Shown here: piece by piece, positions 12,301 to 24,586 of the stretch | Position numbering within the stretch: position 1 is the stretch's first letter | Layout: each line of letters begins with the position of its first letter | Assembly (NCBI GenBank): GCA_964017195.1 | Contig: OZ024898.1 | Location: 12,725,557 to 12,789,556 of the forward strand | DNA length: 64,000 nucleotides | Source of the DNA: Siderastrea radians | Lineage: Eukaryota; Cnidaria; Anthozoa; Scleractinia; Rhizangiidae | Direction of reading: 5' to 3' | Program-made: the position numbers and the translations under genes | Notes under the pieces: model-generated | The model's input: the letters and a program-made list of their open reading frames with translations, nothing else | Told to the model about the DNA's origin: nothing | Databases searched by the model: none

Positions 12301-13169
12301 CTGCGACGATACGTTTTGCCGGTGACCAGGGTGACGATAGGTTTTTCCTAGTTGAGCGCACAAAAGGGAACTGAAGGCTTCGCGGAACTTCTTGGGAACT
12401 TGAGCAACAACGGTGGGGAAAACTCTAGCAACTCGCTCGCTTGCGGAAAGAAGCTCGTCACTGACTTCTCGGTACACAGGATCTAGCTAACTGGAACTCG
12501 TCGAGCAGCAAGACAACATCAGACTTCAAACCAGCATGAGTTTATTCTGTCACTGAGATACTAACCAACTCGTAGGCGAGATGTAACCAAAGATGTAACC
12601 AAAGATGTAGCCAAAGATGTAACCAAATTACAATGTACAAGATACCTGCTTATATACCTACAAGATTACAATGACTAAGCGATTTCTTTTGTTCGACAAA
12701 GTACAGTGATACAGTATCACGCCTTGTAAACAGAAACGTCACTTAAAATAACTTAATTTCACGTGCACCTTATAGTTTAGAGTTTCCTTATAGGGCAGTA
12801 GTTTTTCGTTTAACAACAAAATTGCGAACTTTGCTCATGAAACAGAGATGAAACAAAAGAACTGCTGACTCCTTGATTTCGCGAGTCCTAAGGTTAGGGT
12901 GATGTCCAAAGTTCAAATGTACACGTACAGTTAACAGAATATCCTGAATACTGCGATTAAAATCTAGGACAAATACGGCGACTACTAGCGCTAATACAAC
13001 CACTTGTGGTAACTGATTAAATATTCTTTTCATAAAAACAAGCTATTGTGCAAATGATTATTGTACGTCTACAGAGCCTTTATCGATAAGTATCCAAATT
13101 TATATATTTCTCCAAACAAAAGTAAAACCTTCTGTAACAAAACAATCCAAACGTCCCCACAGTTATAAT
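12301..13169. other. Insertion within the L1 relic; minisatellite
   Basis: Non-L1 sequence between two L1 pieces. It contains a 12-bp minisatellite (GATGTAACCAAA, four copies, 12581-12628). A minus-strand open frame (12196-12477) partly overlaps L1 sequence and has no recognised family. The insertion's termini were not resolved. Confidence 0.45.
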
Positions 13170-13330
13170 GAACAACAAAAAATCGGTTCCAGTTCTAAAC
13201 AAACTAACGAAATCTTTTTGGGGAAGAAACAAATTCCACCTAGGGCAAAAATAAGACTAACAGCTAAATACCCGAAGATACTTGTCGAATGGGACAAAGT
13301 TTACTCTTTTGAATTATACTTTGCGGCAAA
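13170..13330 (+). pseudogene. L1-like LINE relic, piece 4
   Basis: Reads SVPVLNKLTKS, then after a frame change FLGKKQIPPRAKIRLTAKYP and VEWDKVYSFELYF. This continues the C-terminal region of the L1-type ORF2 seen in piece 3. The end of the element was not found. Confidence 0.7.
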
Positions 13331-13444
13331 GTAAAATTCAAGTTAAAGTTCTGATTGGTTCAAACGGTGTCATTGACTATCGTAATTGTTTTGTCTTGGT
13401 TTTACGTCACTCAACTATATCACTTTGATTTCACGAGCAGAAGT

Positions 13445-13592
13445 AAGGTTCAGACAATGAACGCGAGTGTTCTATGGGATATAGTGTCCCGAACAAAGAT
13501 AGAATGGCACGTGCCGCAGACTGAGTGGCATTCTATCTTGCGAGGGACGCTTTAGCCCAAAGGACACGAGCGTTCATTGTCTAACCGTCTTA
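13445..13592. repeat. Foldback, arms about 70 bp
   Basis: GACAATGAACGCGAGTGT at the left is matched by an inverted GACAATGAACGCTCGTGT at the right, with ATAGAATGGCAC / GTGGCATTCTAT near the centre (about 13520). Confidence 0.75.
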
Positions 13593-14164
13593 GAACATGG
13601 TCACACCCACGAAAAATTTCGTTTTCGCGTGCAGATTGTATTTTTACATTTTAATTTTTTAGTTCTCACCTTGAAATCATGTTGTTATTTTGTTTACGAT
13701 ATTTTCGCTATTGTGCCTACGCCTTTGAGTTGCAATGTTTTAAAGTGTTTCACCGCGTGGCTTATCACAGTTGATGCGTAAACAGCCATGAGCCAATACA
13801 TGGAAATTGAGGAACTCGAGGCAGTGATTACCACTCAAGATTTTCTAGATTTACACTGGTGAAAGCGGTCGTCGACGCACTACAGCCACCGGAACCATCA
13901 AGTGGGAAACCCGTAGGGAAAGCCAAGAGACCAAAGACAAGTTCAAGTACAACACACGCATGTCCGGCAAACACGGAGAAACAAGTCTGTCCTTCTGTTT
14001 CCCATTTCTTATTTCACGTAAAGTAATGGTTTTTCTTTCGATTTGCTTTTTGCTGTGCTATTACAGCGTAAGATTGAATTTTTTTTGTTAAAATAATACA
14101 ATAATGAGTGTGGAATATAATTGTTTTTTTACATCGCCATTGAAGCTGTTGTTTTTTATCGATA

Positions 14165-14370
14165 TTTATAAATATTCACAGCGAATTTGTGCATTCATTA
14201 GTAAATTCTAGTTAGTCATTGGTATTCTCTATATAGAGCACACTAATGAGACTTCCAAACAAAGGAAAACAATGCCTCATTAGTATGCTCTATGAGATAG
14301 AGCATACTAATGACTATATAAAATTAAACTGCTAATGATGCAGAAATTCTCTGTGAATACTTATTTTACC
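14165..14370. repeat. Foldback MITE with nested palindromes
   Basis: The outer arms share ATTCACAG.GAATTT.TGCAT and the inner arms TAGTCATTAGTATGCTCTAT, in inverted orientation, over about 85 bp each side. A smaller hairpin lies at about 14567-14612. Confidence 0.7.
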
Positions 14371-15580
14371 CCACAATTTCCCTGTGCTTCAAAGCCCCCG
14401 CCACTTTACATAATTTAAGACAGTTTATGGAATATAGAGCATCGAAATGCTAGAAACTGATTGGCTGAGTAGGTGTGACTATGTTCTAATAAATAGTTCA
14501 TGTTGAGTGCTATATTCATCACTTTATTTTATGATTCAAATTTTATTATAAAGCTAGCAGTAATCAGAGATTATAGCTGTGCATTCTAAATGCACACCTA
14601 TAATCTATGCCTCCCTCTTTACAATTGTTTGGTTGTTAAAAAAAATTAAGAACGATGACGTGTCGCAGTAATTCGTCGCTATGTAAATGTGAGATAAATT
14701 CACAGTTTGATGTCATTTGCAAACCCTCGTAAATTCGCATATTATGGGTTGTGGCGCTGCTGGGAGCCTTTGAACTTGTCAAAATGGCAAAAAAAAATGG
14801 TCGAAGCAGGGCACGGAAAGGAACACGCGAAAGGAAACAAGGAAATGATAAATGCAACCCTATTTATCATTAACATACCAATCAATCGTCCGTGACCTTG
14901 AAAAATCTACAACAACGAATGGAATTTCAATTCGTAATCCTATAAGACGGCGTCTCAAAGCCCCGTCTTAATAAAGAGATTCAATTTCACCAATTGAACG
15001 ACTTGTCTGAGTCGTACGAGTTGATAATACCCCCTCACCCCGTTTTTTTTTTTACCTCTTTTCACTGGAAAAAAAGGATAAAGAGTTAACAAAACGCAGC
15101 AGGTTGTCTAATTATATCATAGTCTACATGTTCAGCACGTCTGTTGATAATTCCTTCTATTTTCGCGAACACTGAATGTCTGTTGCTAAAATCAAAGTTG
15201 GTAGCCATCGTGGCTCCCATTTTGGATGACGTTAGCGGCCCCCCAGCAGCGCCACAACCCATAATGTTCACCTCATCTTGTGTACATGCACAATACCGTG
15301 TTTTGAATTGGATCCCCCTCACCCTCCAGCGAGTGCTTGTAGGTCCGAGGGTTGAAAGATTAAGATATGTACCACAGAGTTCAATGTTGTGCTTGAGATG
15401 TCCAGGGTCCTCAAGGAACTTGGCAGGATTAAGCAAGATCGTCGAGGATTGTAGGTGGAGATCTTCAAGGATCCCCCTCAAGATCCTCATGCAGATGTTC
15501 ATAGATCTTTGAAGAACTTTCTAAGATTTCCACCAGGGACTAGCGCTCCACCAAAATTTTCGCGAACACTGAATGTCTAT

Positions 15581-16014
15581 GGGGCCGTTCACATGATATC
15601 GGAATGACTTTCATTCCAGAACGAGTTCATTCCATCCCCATATATTTCTCTGTATCTGTTTTCATGATACCAAAACGGAAGTTAGGTCCCACAAAAGTCA
15701 TTCCGGAATGAGTTCATTCCAGTTTTCAATCCGAATGAAATTCTCGTTCTGGTATGACATTTCATTCTGGTATCAGGTAAACTGAAAACGAACTCCGTTC
15801 CGAGATGAAAAGGCAAACTGTGTAGTCTGGGGCGAGTGGCGCATGCGTATCCTTTTCAAGATGGTGGACAAAACGGTCGTCTTCAAGATGGCTGAGTCGA
15901 TCGATTTTGTCATGTGAATGCAGTACGAACTTCATTCTGGAAAGAAACTCATTCCGGAATGAAACTCTGGTATCATCTGGTATCATGAAACTCTGGTATC
16001 ATGTGAACAGCCCC
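15581..16014. mobile_element. MITE with GGGGCYGTTCACATGATA ends
   Basis: The left end GGGGCCGTTCACATGATA and right end (reverse complement GGGGCTGTTCACATGATA) are inverted repeats. TAT flanks both sides (15578-15580, 16015-16017). Subterminal GGTATCATG and CATTCCGGAATGA motifs are repeated. No coding sequence. Confidence 0.75.
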
Positions 16015-16017
16015 TAT

Positions 16018-16990
16018 GATGCACGTCTTTCTGCTTGGTAAAGGACCAAGAGCTTAGAAGTATCGAGACTGTGAAGGACAAAATATACTTAAGCCCTGCA
16101 AAAGTTTTACCCTAATAGTTTAAGGTGAATTTAAACGCTAAAGGCCCAGTTTTAACGGCTGGCTAGGAGAATCGCAATACTGCTAATTGTTATCTCCTAT
16201 TTTTAGTATTATTGTAATGTTTCCTTGGCTTACTTCGGCAGAGTTCACAAAAAAGTGAGTATTTCTGATTGGACAGTCCCCGTTATGTCGGCCAGCTCAG
16301 AAATAATTTTAAAACACGCAGGCCACATTATTTAAAGACGGCAAAATGACCAGCTTCCTCTCCCGTCAGTAGACACTAGTATAAAATACTGAGACAAGGG
16401 TGTAAAATGAAAACGAAACATCGTCGACAAGACGGTGATTTTTGCTCTGGTAGTTTTTCTTTTCACTCTCACTAATTGATTGACCTATAAATTGTTTACA
16501 CAGAAGCTGCGATACGACATAAACTATCATCACAATTTATTTAACATTTCAAATAAATTTTATTTGATCAACGACTCTTGTATGAGCTTTGACCTTTATC
16601 CAGTGATGTAGTATCTCATGTGACCCCGCTTGAGAACCCTATTAATTCCCATTCTCTTCTCATCCAATCACTTTGCACATAGTCATAAAGCTAAGAGTGT
16701 GTTCCTTGTGTTTGTAATCTTTTGGTTGAACACAAGCTACAAACTAGACAATCTTATAGGATTGATTCAAAACACGATGAAGTTGATGAACGTGCTAACA
16801 ACATGCAGGTAGATCTGACAAGGTTAGGAAAGGCATACATTTGTTGATCAAATTGATTTTCCAAACTCTAATGAAACGCAGGGTCAGGTTATAAACATTA
16901 AATCATACAGAAGCAGGTTGTGTTTTAACCTCAACACCACTCCTCACAGCAAATAGAACAAGTGATGTTTGTCAACTAAATTTTTAGTAT
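16018..16990. other. No gene recognised
   Basis: A plus-strand open frame (16630-16812) contains no known motif. Nothing else stands out before the tandem-unit homology starts near 16990. Confidence 0.4.
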
Positions 16991-17624
16991 AGCAAAGTGT
17001 TCCTGTACAGTAAGTTATCAGTGAACTTTTTGGGGTAAACTCAACCTGGACTTTACAGATGGATTAGACATTTGCTTGCGACACAGTAGCATTTTTTTTT
17101 CTCGTTGGCCAAAACAAACTTTTGGATTTAACAGATGGAGTGTGCCATTTTTGGCCTGTTCTTTACAGTACATTAACTTCCCAACAATGGCTCATTGGCT
17201 AAAACAGGAATTTTTCGCGGTAATAATTGAGCGCAAGGTTTTTCTTTCTCCGTTCCGCATCTGTATTTTGTACAAACGTGGGATACCCGGGCTAAGTATT
17301 GGCAGTCGTACGTACTAATCAGTTAACGTTGATCATTTTAAAACCATTAATTTAATTTATAACATAACTTGAGTAAAGCGCACTCCCTAATTAGCTATTG
17401 AGGGTCATGATCTTCACAACTTGCTTGAGTGAACACTCAGGTGACGAAATGCGGCGCTCGCGACCGAATCAGAAAATTTTAAAATTAGCTCCCGACTTTT
17501 TCACCTATTTTCCTCGAGTTAAGAAGACATAAAGCCCTCATCCTCTGATCATAAAGTTTCTTGAACGGTGCAACACATGCGATTTCTAGAATCGAGATGC
17601 TTATAGTTACTTTGAATTCACCTT

Positions 17625-17700
17625 CTTTCCAGTGATTGCGCGATTATAAATGCATGCGTAAAACTGGAGTCAGACACACAGTCTCAGAGCGCGCCTATAC
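17625..17700 (+). promoter_or_regulatory. Repeated TATA-containing block (candidate core promoter)
   Basis: CCAGTGATTGC, then TATAAATGCAYGCGTAA, AGTCAGACA and a GCGCGC run. The same ordered block occurs at about 40545-40620, 43580-43655, 46740-46815 and 50518-50595, giving two per later unit. A TATAAA followed about 30 bp later by a CA-rich initiator-like stretch fits a core promoter, but no transcript start can be shown. Confidence 0.35.
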
Positions 17701-18841
17701 ATTTCAGAAAAACTGAGAAGTTATGTTATAAAACAAGTCGCAAAGCCCTCGTCTGTGCAACCATCAAGTTATGTATGTAATTGAGACGTTTGCTAAGCAC
17801 ACAAGAAGCTGGAGTCGTGCGAGGCAATGCTATTACGCTTTTTTAATTTCGTGCTCAGCAACCTCCCACGTGCATCCATAACTTAATGGTGTCACGCTGT
17901 GCGTTTTTATTTTTGTCATTATCATTCTACCCGACTGTCGTCCCTTAGGTTTTGTTGTGCCGCAACAAAAGCAAACATGCAGCTCTTTTGTAGCTTTCAT
18001 TATCAACCTCATCTAAACTTGTTAGCAATTGCTTTCAAGGTCCCGTCCACATTTCTGCGTTTTTGGTTCAAAACGAATACTTCTGAGTGCGTTTTACGGC
18101 TATCTTCCAAATGAAAACGATCAAAAACCGATCTTGAAAACGAATACTCGAAACTATCGAGAGGCTCAGTTGGGTGAAAAACGAAGACTTTTAAAAGAGT
18201 GTGCGCTATGGTAAAGAGATGCAACGGTTTTTATAGGAAAACGCAGTACTGTACATGAATGAAAACGATATACGAAACGCTGATGGAGGCAAAATCATAT
18301 TAATAAGAATTCGGCCTAAAAAAATGAAAGGCATATTTGTGCAGACGGCTTCTTCACTAGTGTGATTGGAGTTATTTTTATTCCTTTCGTTAACATGAAT
18401 CCAATATTGGAGACGTTTTACGGTTTACTCGTTATATTGAAATAAAATAGTAGTGCATGTCACGCGGATCATATTTTGTGATTTTCGGCCAAGGTATGGC
18501 ATATTGACAAAAGTGTGTAGGGGCGATGATGAGACAGTGAATTTACCATCAAGCCGATTTTTTTACAACCTTGATTTCTTTACCTAAAAATGCGTTTCAA
18601 GAAGCTGTGATGTGCTATGAACTCTCTTCTCTTCAATATTCATGTAGTTTTGCCAACGTTAGGGAAGGCTTGCCCTGACAGTCGTCAAACGAAATTTTCT
18701 TTTACAAACTATGGCAAAAGTTCAGCGCACAGTGGTTATAGATATTACATTCTAAGCTGCAATTTCTGATTTAGTATAATACCCAACCTCCGTGCAATTA
18801 GGATTGGTAGTGTTTGTCAACTAAAGAGGAATTTTACTTAC

Positions 18842-18913
18842 AGAAACATCAGCTCAGTATTGTTATCAAAAACACCTCCTGGCAGTTCCTTCAGCTGGGT
18901 GTTATTCAAAAGC
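18842..18913 (-). CDS. Leucine-rich-repeat exon (72 bp), unit 1
   Basis: Read on the minus strand, the exon follows an acceptor TTGTTAATAG and ends at a donor GTAAGT. It is exactly 72 bp and encodes LLNNTQLKELPGGVFDNNTEL plus MFL, with the pattern N.L..LP.GVF....L of a 24-residue leucine-rich repeat. Both introns interrupt after the second codon base, so exons of this type can be added or removed without changing frame; one-repeat-per-exon genes of this kind include LRR receptors. Two sister exons lie at 41748-41819 and 48689-48760. Other exons of the gene (signal peptide, transmembrane part) are not visible, so the protein cannot be named. Confidence 0.75.
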
Positions 18914-18993
18914 CTATTAACAAAAAGTATCATCTTGTCGGCAAATATCATTTAATCGTTTATTGTCTTTAATCAATATTTAGCGAATTAACA

Positions 18994-19180
18994 ATTGGTT
19001 CATGCTTAGCGTGCGTACATCGAGTTATGGATGTACGCGGGAAGTTTGGAGAGCACGAGAGAAGGGTAAGAGTTGCTCGAGGCGCAGCCGAGAGCAACTC
19101 TAGCTTCTTGAGTGCTCTCCAAACTTCCCAAGTGCATCCATAACTCGATGTAAGTACAGCTAAAAGCATGAACCAATTAT
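18994..19180. repeat. Perfect-stemmed hairpin with GC-rich centre
   Basis: Arms of about 90 bp share ATTGGTTCATGCTT, ACATCGAGTTATGGATG and GGGAAGTTTGGAGAGCAC inverted, centred at about 19087 (CGAGGCGCAGCC). It is absent from the two other units. Confidence 0.8.
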
Positions 19181-19691
19181 TTTATAACACAGCCGCAGTG
19201 GAGATGCCGAAATAGCAGTTTTTCGCAGGAGGCCGCAGTTCCATTTCGCTTCCGTTGAAACTGTAAATTTTAAGCACAGCGATTCAGTGCGCAGTTGTTT
19301 CAAAACTCAGTCACTGGTTACCATAAAAATCAAGAAAGAACGAGAAAAGAAAAAGAGAAAGAGGAAAAAAGGAACAATAACCGATCACATGACTGAAAGA
19401 AAAAGGCGCCAAAACCTTGCGAAGTGTTGCCGCGTAGTTGCAGCGTTTCTTTGTAAAGCTGAATGAATCAATGAAATTGCTCCGAAGTGAACGTACTAGA
19501 ATAATTTTTTGAAGAAGTCTTCCAATTATCGCTCTAAGGTGTGGTATAAGATTGATGTTTCCTGAAAAAAAAAACCGTTGCATTCATGCTCCAAAGCGGA
19601 TTGAAGCTGTATGATTTCAGCATTGTAGCCGCGAGTCTGAGTTGAAACGAGCACAAAACAAAGTGGAGGTCACGGACGGAATGTGGTTTAA

Positions 19692-21622
19692 GGTGGCTCG
19701 ATCGGGTTTTTGAGCGACGATACCTCTCAACTTTGAGCAACTAGCGTACCACAGTGAACAACCCAATAGAAAATCGATCGTTACTGCTGACCTAGAGAAA
19801 TATGAAAGTTTTAAATGAGGTAAGTTTTATCGAAATCGGAGTTACCATAGCAAAGTAATGACGTCATCCCCCATTTTACATGAGAGCCGATTACTTGTCA
19901 CCAAGAGATAATTCTGGAAAGCGCTCGACTGGATCTTCGACCTGACATATTTGTATTCACGTCTGCAAAATTTGAAGAATTTCTATGAGAGCGTTTTCGA
20001 GAAATTTTCGAGTGAAGTTTTAGAGTGTTAAAAAACAACAAAAACAAAATAATTTTGATCTGTTATTGAAAAGTATGCCCACAAAGGCTTGATGAAATAC
20101 AATTTTGGTTTTAAATGAATGTTATATCATCTAATTACTTTGTGTGAAAATTTCGGGGAAATCGTCCCGTTTGATTTTTAGAAACGTTGGGTTGAATATG
20201 AACTTGTTTAATGTGTTACTGGGCTTTTTTTATAAAAAAATTGACACTACACTTATTAAAATGGTTATGAATTAAAAAGCGGTAGATGAATTTTTTTATA
20301 TCTTTGTCCTCAAGGAGAATAATCAATATTCAATACAATCCCAGCGTTTCAAATTCATTGAAACGTTATAAAGCTGTCAATTTTGAGCCAAAACTCAGGA
20401 AAATATTGGACTGATTTTCACGCCAGTGGCTTGTTGCTCTCATTATGCATCTCCATTGTTTTAAATCGGCGTGCAATTGTAAATTTCACTACATCATGAA
20501 TTCCTATAACGCTTGATTACTTTCCGAAGATGTTCCGAAAACGTGCTGAGACTGGGATGAGATTGGGGGAGACCCACGCGTACGTCTACTGACCTGTTTA
20601 AATTTTTCGTTGACTCCTTACCATAAAAATCTGGAACACTGACTGAGCACAGCAGCTTTCCGTTTGCGCTCTCTGCTAACCGAAGTTTGCGCTTACTGCT
20701 AACCTTGAGGTTTGCACTCACTGCTGTCAGCCTATCCATTGTTATTGTAATGCTGACCTGGTACATTAGCACGTTTTTCGGAACATCTTCGGAAAGCAAT
20801 CAAGCGTTATATGAATTCATGATGTACTGAAGTTTACAATTGCACGCCTATTCGAAACAATGAAGATGCATAATAAGAGCAACAAGCCACTGGCGTAAAA
20901 TTCAGTCCAATAATTTCCTGAGTTTAGGCTTTAAATTGATAGCCTTACAACGTTTCAATGAGTTTGAGACTCGGGGATTGTATTGACTATTGATTATTCT
21001 CCTTGAAAGCAAAGTTTTAAAAAAATTCATCTACCGCTTTTTAATCCATAATCATTTTAATAAGTGTAGGGTCGATTTTTGATAAAAAAGCCGCGTAACA
21101 CACTTAACCAGTTCATATTCAAGCCAACGTTCCTAAAAATCAAATGGAACGATTTCCCCGAAATTTTCACACAAAGTAATTAGATGAAATAACATTCATT
21201 TAAAACTAAAATGTTGTTTCATCAAGTCGCTGTGGACATACTTTTCAATAGCAGTTCAAAATTATTTCGTTTTTGTTGTTTTTTAACACCTTAAAACTTC
21301 ACCCAAACATTTCTCGAAAACTTTCTCATAGAAATTCTTCAAATTTTGTAGACGTGAAGACAAATATGTTAGGTCGAAGATCCAGTCGAGCGCTTCCCAG
21401 AATTATCTCTTGGTGACAAGTAATTAGCTCTCATGTAAAATGGGGGATGACGTCATTACGTTGCTATGGTAACTCCGATTTCGATGAAACGTACCTCATG
21501 CAAAACTTTCATCTTTTTCTAGGTCAGCAGTAACGATCGATTTTCTATTGGGTTGTTCACTGTAGTACACTAGTTGCTTAAAGTTCAGAGGTATCCTCAC
21601 TCAAAAACTCGATCGAGCCACC
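19692..21622. mobile_element. Giant foldback element (1.93 kb) flanked by TTAA
   Basis: The left arm (19692 to about 20548) and right arm (about 20765-21622) are inverted copies over roughly 860 bp each, around a unique centre of about 215 bp. The ends read GGTGGCTCGATCGGGTTTTT (left) and GGTGGCTCGATCGAGTTTTT (right, inverted). TTAA lies at 19688-19691 and 21623-21626, the target of piggyBac-type transposition. There is no long open frame. A related end (TTAAGGTGGCTC) occurs at about 2016. Confidence 0.85.
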
Positions 21623-21626
21623 TTAA

Positions 21627-23129
21627 CAACAATGAATCAAACAACTGGGAAAGCGATCATTCGACTTATTTTGGATTACATTTTATTTTGTTTGAACACT
21701 TGGAACTTCTTGAACACAGAGCTACATTGACTGCAGGTAAAACGATGTTATTTTGTGTAGTATATAGGCGAAAAAATTTCGTCCTTTCTGGTTATCAGTG
21801 CTTATTTAGCTTGATTTTGGTAGTGAATCACCGAAAACGTGTGACACATTATTAAACGGTTCGCTTCAATTTTACTGTGTTTATTTTGTGTCATGTCTTG
21901 ATATTTTGGTTTTAAAAGTTTTCCGTATAAAACCTACCTTTTGTGAACATTCGTTGAGAGAAGACGGCGGGTGAATGAAATCGTAAACACAACGCCAAAG
22001 ACTAATTAAGTTCGAGTTTCTTCAGTTTTTCAGCAAAGTTCCTTGCTCGTCCTAAGAAATCAAACACTCTGCAACAATTTCGTTGTTGTAATCTCTCTCT
22101 AGTTTAACTCTCACTGCTGTAAGGTGATCTTTCTTGGTCATTTACTCCACGAGTTGCTCGCGGAGAAGACACTTTTGGTCGCTACGGGCAGAAAAAAACA
22201 AGTGCATCCATAACTCAACTGCATGCTTCGTTTTCGTTGGTCTTGCTCTTGCTTGTTGGTTGCTTTCTGGCTAAAAGACCAATGCCAAGAGAAAAAGTTG
22301 GAAGTTCTTCGCTAGTTTCTTCCATTGACTATCGGAAAGTTCAGCAACAGGAACTCGCCGCTAAACTCGACGGGAACTTTGCAGCAAAATGCAACTGCAC
22401 ACGTCATGTTATATACGCACGGCCGTACATCTGTTTGGTGAGCAAAACATCTGGCTCTGTCACGAGTCTTAATTCGAGTCCCTCCAGTAATTTCGCTCCT
22501 GAGATGAGTTTTCCTGTGGCTCATTTTCTTTCCCCGTAACAGGTTTCTCAAAGGGCTCATGTGTTACCTCAGGTATTACCAGTTATCGAAACGTATTTTC
22601 CATCTTTTTGCAGTATTTTTAACCTATTATTGATATCTAACCTCTGCAAGTGCACTGATTTGAAAATTATGTTTCTTTGTGTGGAAAAGATTATTCAAAT
22701 TCTCCTTTTTAAAGCGAGCACTTGTTACACATTGTAGCTAAGCATTGCGTTGTAAGCAAAGTGACCCTATCTATAAAAACAAAAAAACTACAAACATTGC
22801 ACAAGCAGGACAAATTGTTGGCGCAAAAACGTACCTGCTGGGCGTACTTTCTTACCTTTTTCACCGCCTTGATGGGCTCTTGAAGGATTTTAAAAAAATT
22901 TCCACGTGTGAAATTTCCTCTTCAAGTTTGCTGCTTTCTTGTACGGAATTTAGGTAAGGCATTTAAAAGTTACAATCATTTAGGGACAAGTCATAATTTA
23001 TCGTCTGGAGGGGTGGTGGATTTTGAGGGGATCAATTAATTTAGGAGGGAGCGAAAGGAGGGTTAACTCAGAAATCGCTGAGTGAATGGGGGTGTAGAAA
23101 AAATAAGACACTGATTTATCTTAACGTTT
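21627..23129. other. Unit 1 sequence without a recognised gene
   Basis: From about 22430 the sequence is shared with units 2 and 3. The block 22440-22560 reads EPFEKPVTGKENEPQENSSQ on the minus strand in all three copies with small changes, and is open to the end of the exon-like stretch in copies 2 and 3 but has a stop in copy 1. It might be an exon of the LRR gene; this is unproven. Confidence 0.4.
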
Positions 23130-23138
23130 CTTTTTTAC

Positions 23139-23739
23139 AGCCACGCAAAGAGGTTGAGATGTCGCCGCCTTAACAACTTGTTTGTTGCTTCACGGTTCAT
23201 GGTGGAGATCTTTTTCGGCTTCTTGTTGTCTTCAATGGCGTGAGATATTTCTTAGGCAGCTTCCTGTACATCAGTTTAGTTAAGACCAAGGAAAAGCGCA
23301 ATCAAAAGCGCAATCAGAAGAAAGCTGCTTGGTCTGAACAGAGGCTACAAAAAATATTCTGGATAACATACGGGATTTAGAAGAAAACGTGGAAAACACA
23401 AAAACCTTGCTCAACCCAGAATCCAGTAGTTACCATTGGCAGAAGAAGCAGTAAATGCTTAAGCGACAAGCTTCCAGTCTCATTGAAAGCAATTGCTTAA
23501 AAAGACGAAAGCTATCTTCTCATGTTCCATAACCTAGACTTGATAATGAAGACAAAGATTTCATTGCAAAAGCAATCGAAGATAAAGCCAACATACTGTG
23601 CTTTATACTAGAAAAAGAGTAAAGAAAAGGGAACTTCTTTCCATTGCTAACTACAAACTGGGAAAAAGGTTCATTCGATCGGCTACGACCATTTGCAACA
23701 GAGCTCAGCCAAAGAATAAGAGAACCATGTTCTGCGGCA
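23139..23739 (+). pseudogene. Gene 'U' 5' part, copy 1 (unrecognised family, broken by element G)
   Basis: After an acceptor-like TTTTTTACAG the plus strand encodes, with frameshifts and stops, KEKRNQKRNQKKAAWSEQRL, a coiled-coil-like ENVENTKTLLNPESSSYH, LKRQASSLIESNCLKRRKL, DEDKDFIAKAIEDKAN and SATTICNRAQPKNKRTMFC. The sequence stops at GCGGCAT, where element G begins. The 3' continuation lies on the far side of G at about 36670. Nearly identical broken copies are at 44724-45324 and 51666-52264. I do not know a function. From memory it resembles repetitive hypothetical proteins of corals, which should be checked. It is a decayed gene, probably itself from a mobile element. Confidence 0.5.
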
Positions 23740-24586
23740 TTTTGTAATAACAACGCATTTTGCAATAACGTGCGCTTTGTGTAATATAGGGTGAAGCATT
23801 TTGTAATAAATCCAGCCTACGCATTTTGTAATAACGTTTGACGCAAATTGTAATGAGTTATTTGAAATGAAGTCAATGTGGTATTCGACACCGCTGATCT
23901 TCATGGTTGTTAGTTGTTCGTATGAAACAAACATTTTAAATTCATTCTATCAATAAAAAATGTTTGTACAGTTACGGCCACGTATTCTTTTGCAATTTCC
24001 TGATATACAGGCAGCCAAAAGCGTGTCCTTTGGTACTCGACTTCGGTCCTAGGGTTTCTCGAAATTTGGCGGCTTTTAAATAGGGAATGGGCCATGGGCC
24101 GTGGACTGCATTTTGGACCCCAGGGTGCAGTAGCCTGCGGCTGTATTAAAACTACAATCTTCGTCAAAAATTTGAGACATCTTTACATTTGGGTAATTGC
24201 CTTGGGAAATTCCTGAACCCCCCACCCCCTATCATGTTGAATTTCCCATGCAAAATTAGGTGCCCATAACACAACATTGCTTAGACAACATTGCTTAGGG
24301 GGGTCATTTTAAATCTGGTTTAGTACAATAGACCGCTTTTATTGAAGTTTCCCAAAACTTTTTGACGAGGATTGTAGGCCAAGAGCCGCCGGCGTAAAAC
24401 CCCTGGGTCAGTGAGGGGATCTTTCAACATGAAATAATGCGTAGGGATATCTGGAGAGTCTATCATCTCTTCTGCCACGAAAGTACTAAAAGGACATTGC
24501 AATACTAAGACTGAACAGGAACTTTAATTACTTGTTACATCGTATTGAACTTTGAACTTCGTATTACATTGTGTATTTCACGTTTG

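Larger units (their letters stand above)
16990..23739. repeat. Tandem segmental duplication, unit 1
   Basis: Blocks of this interval match the two later units: 17.4-19.0 kb against 40.4-41.9 and 46.6-48.85 kb; 16.99-17.4 kb against 43.1-43.45 and 50.07-50.4 kb; 22.43-23.74 kb against 44.01-45.32 and 50.95-52.26 kb. Unit 1 additionally carries a hairpin (18994-19180) and a 1.9-kb foldback (19692-21622), and lacks the TIR element found in the other two units at 42.1 and 49.1 kb. The unit ends at the left terminus of element G. Confidence 0.85.

Noticed and set aside
15086..15512. Overlapping open frames of 138 and 122 codons on both strands
   Set aside because: No known motif; the region has repeat fragments (14741-14768 inverted at 15237-15265, 15162-15185 repeated at 15558-15581), so the openness is probably chance.
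18009..18224. Minus-strand proteins containing HLEDSRKTHSEVFVLNQKRR, also at 47058-47243
   Set aside because: The sequence is a repetitive, probably non-coding MITE-like segment (GTCCACATTTCTGCGTTTTT); the three copies do not keep a common frame.
24320..24502. Second gene of element G (minus strand, 60 codons, also 52848-53030)
   Set aside because: The observed differences between the two copies mostly change residues, which does not suggest selection on a protein.
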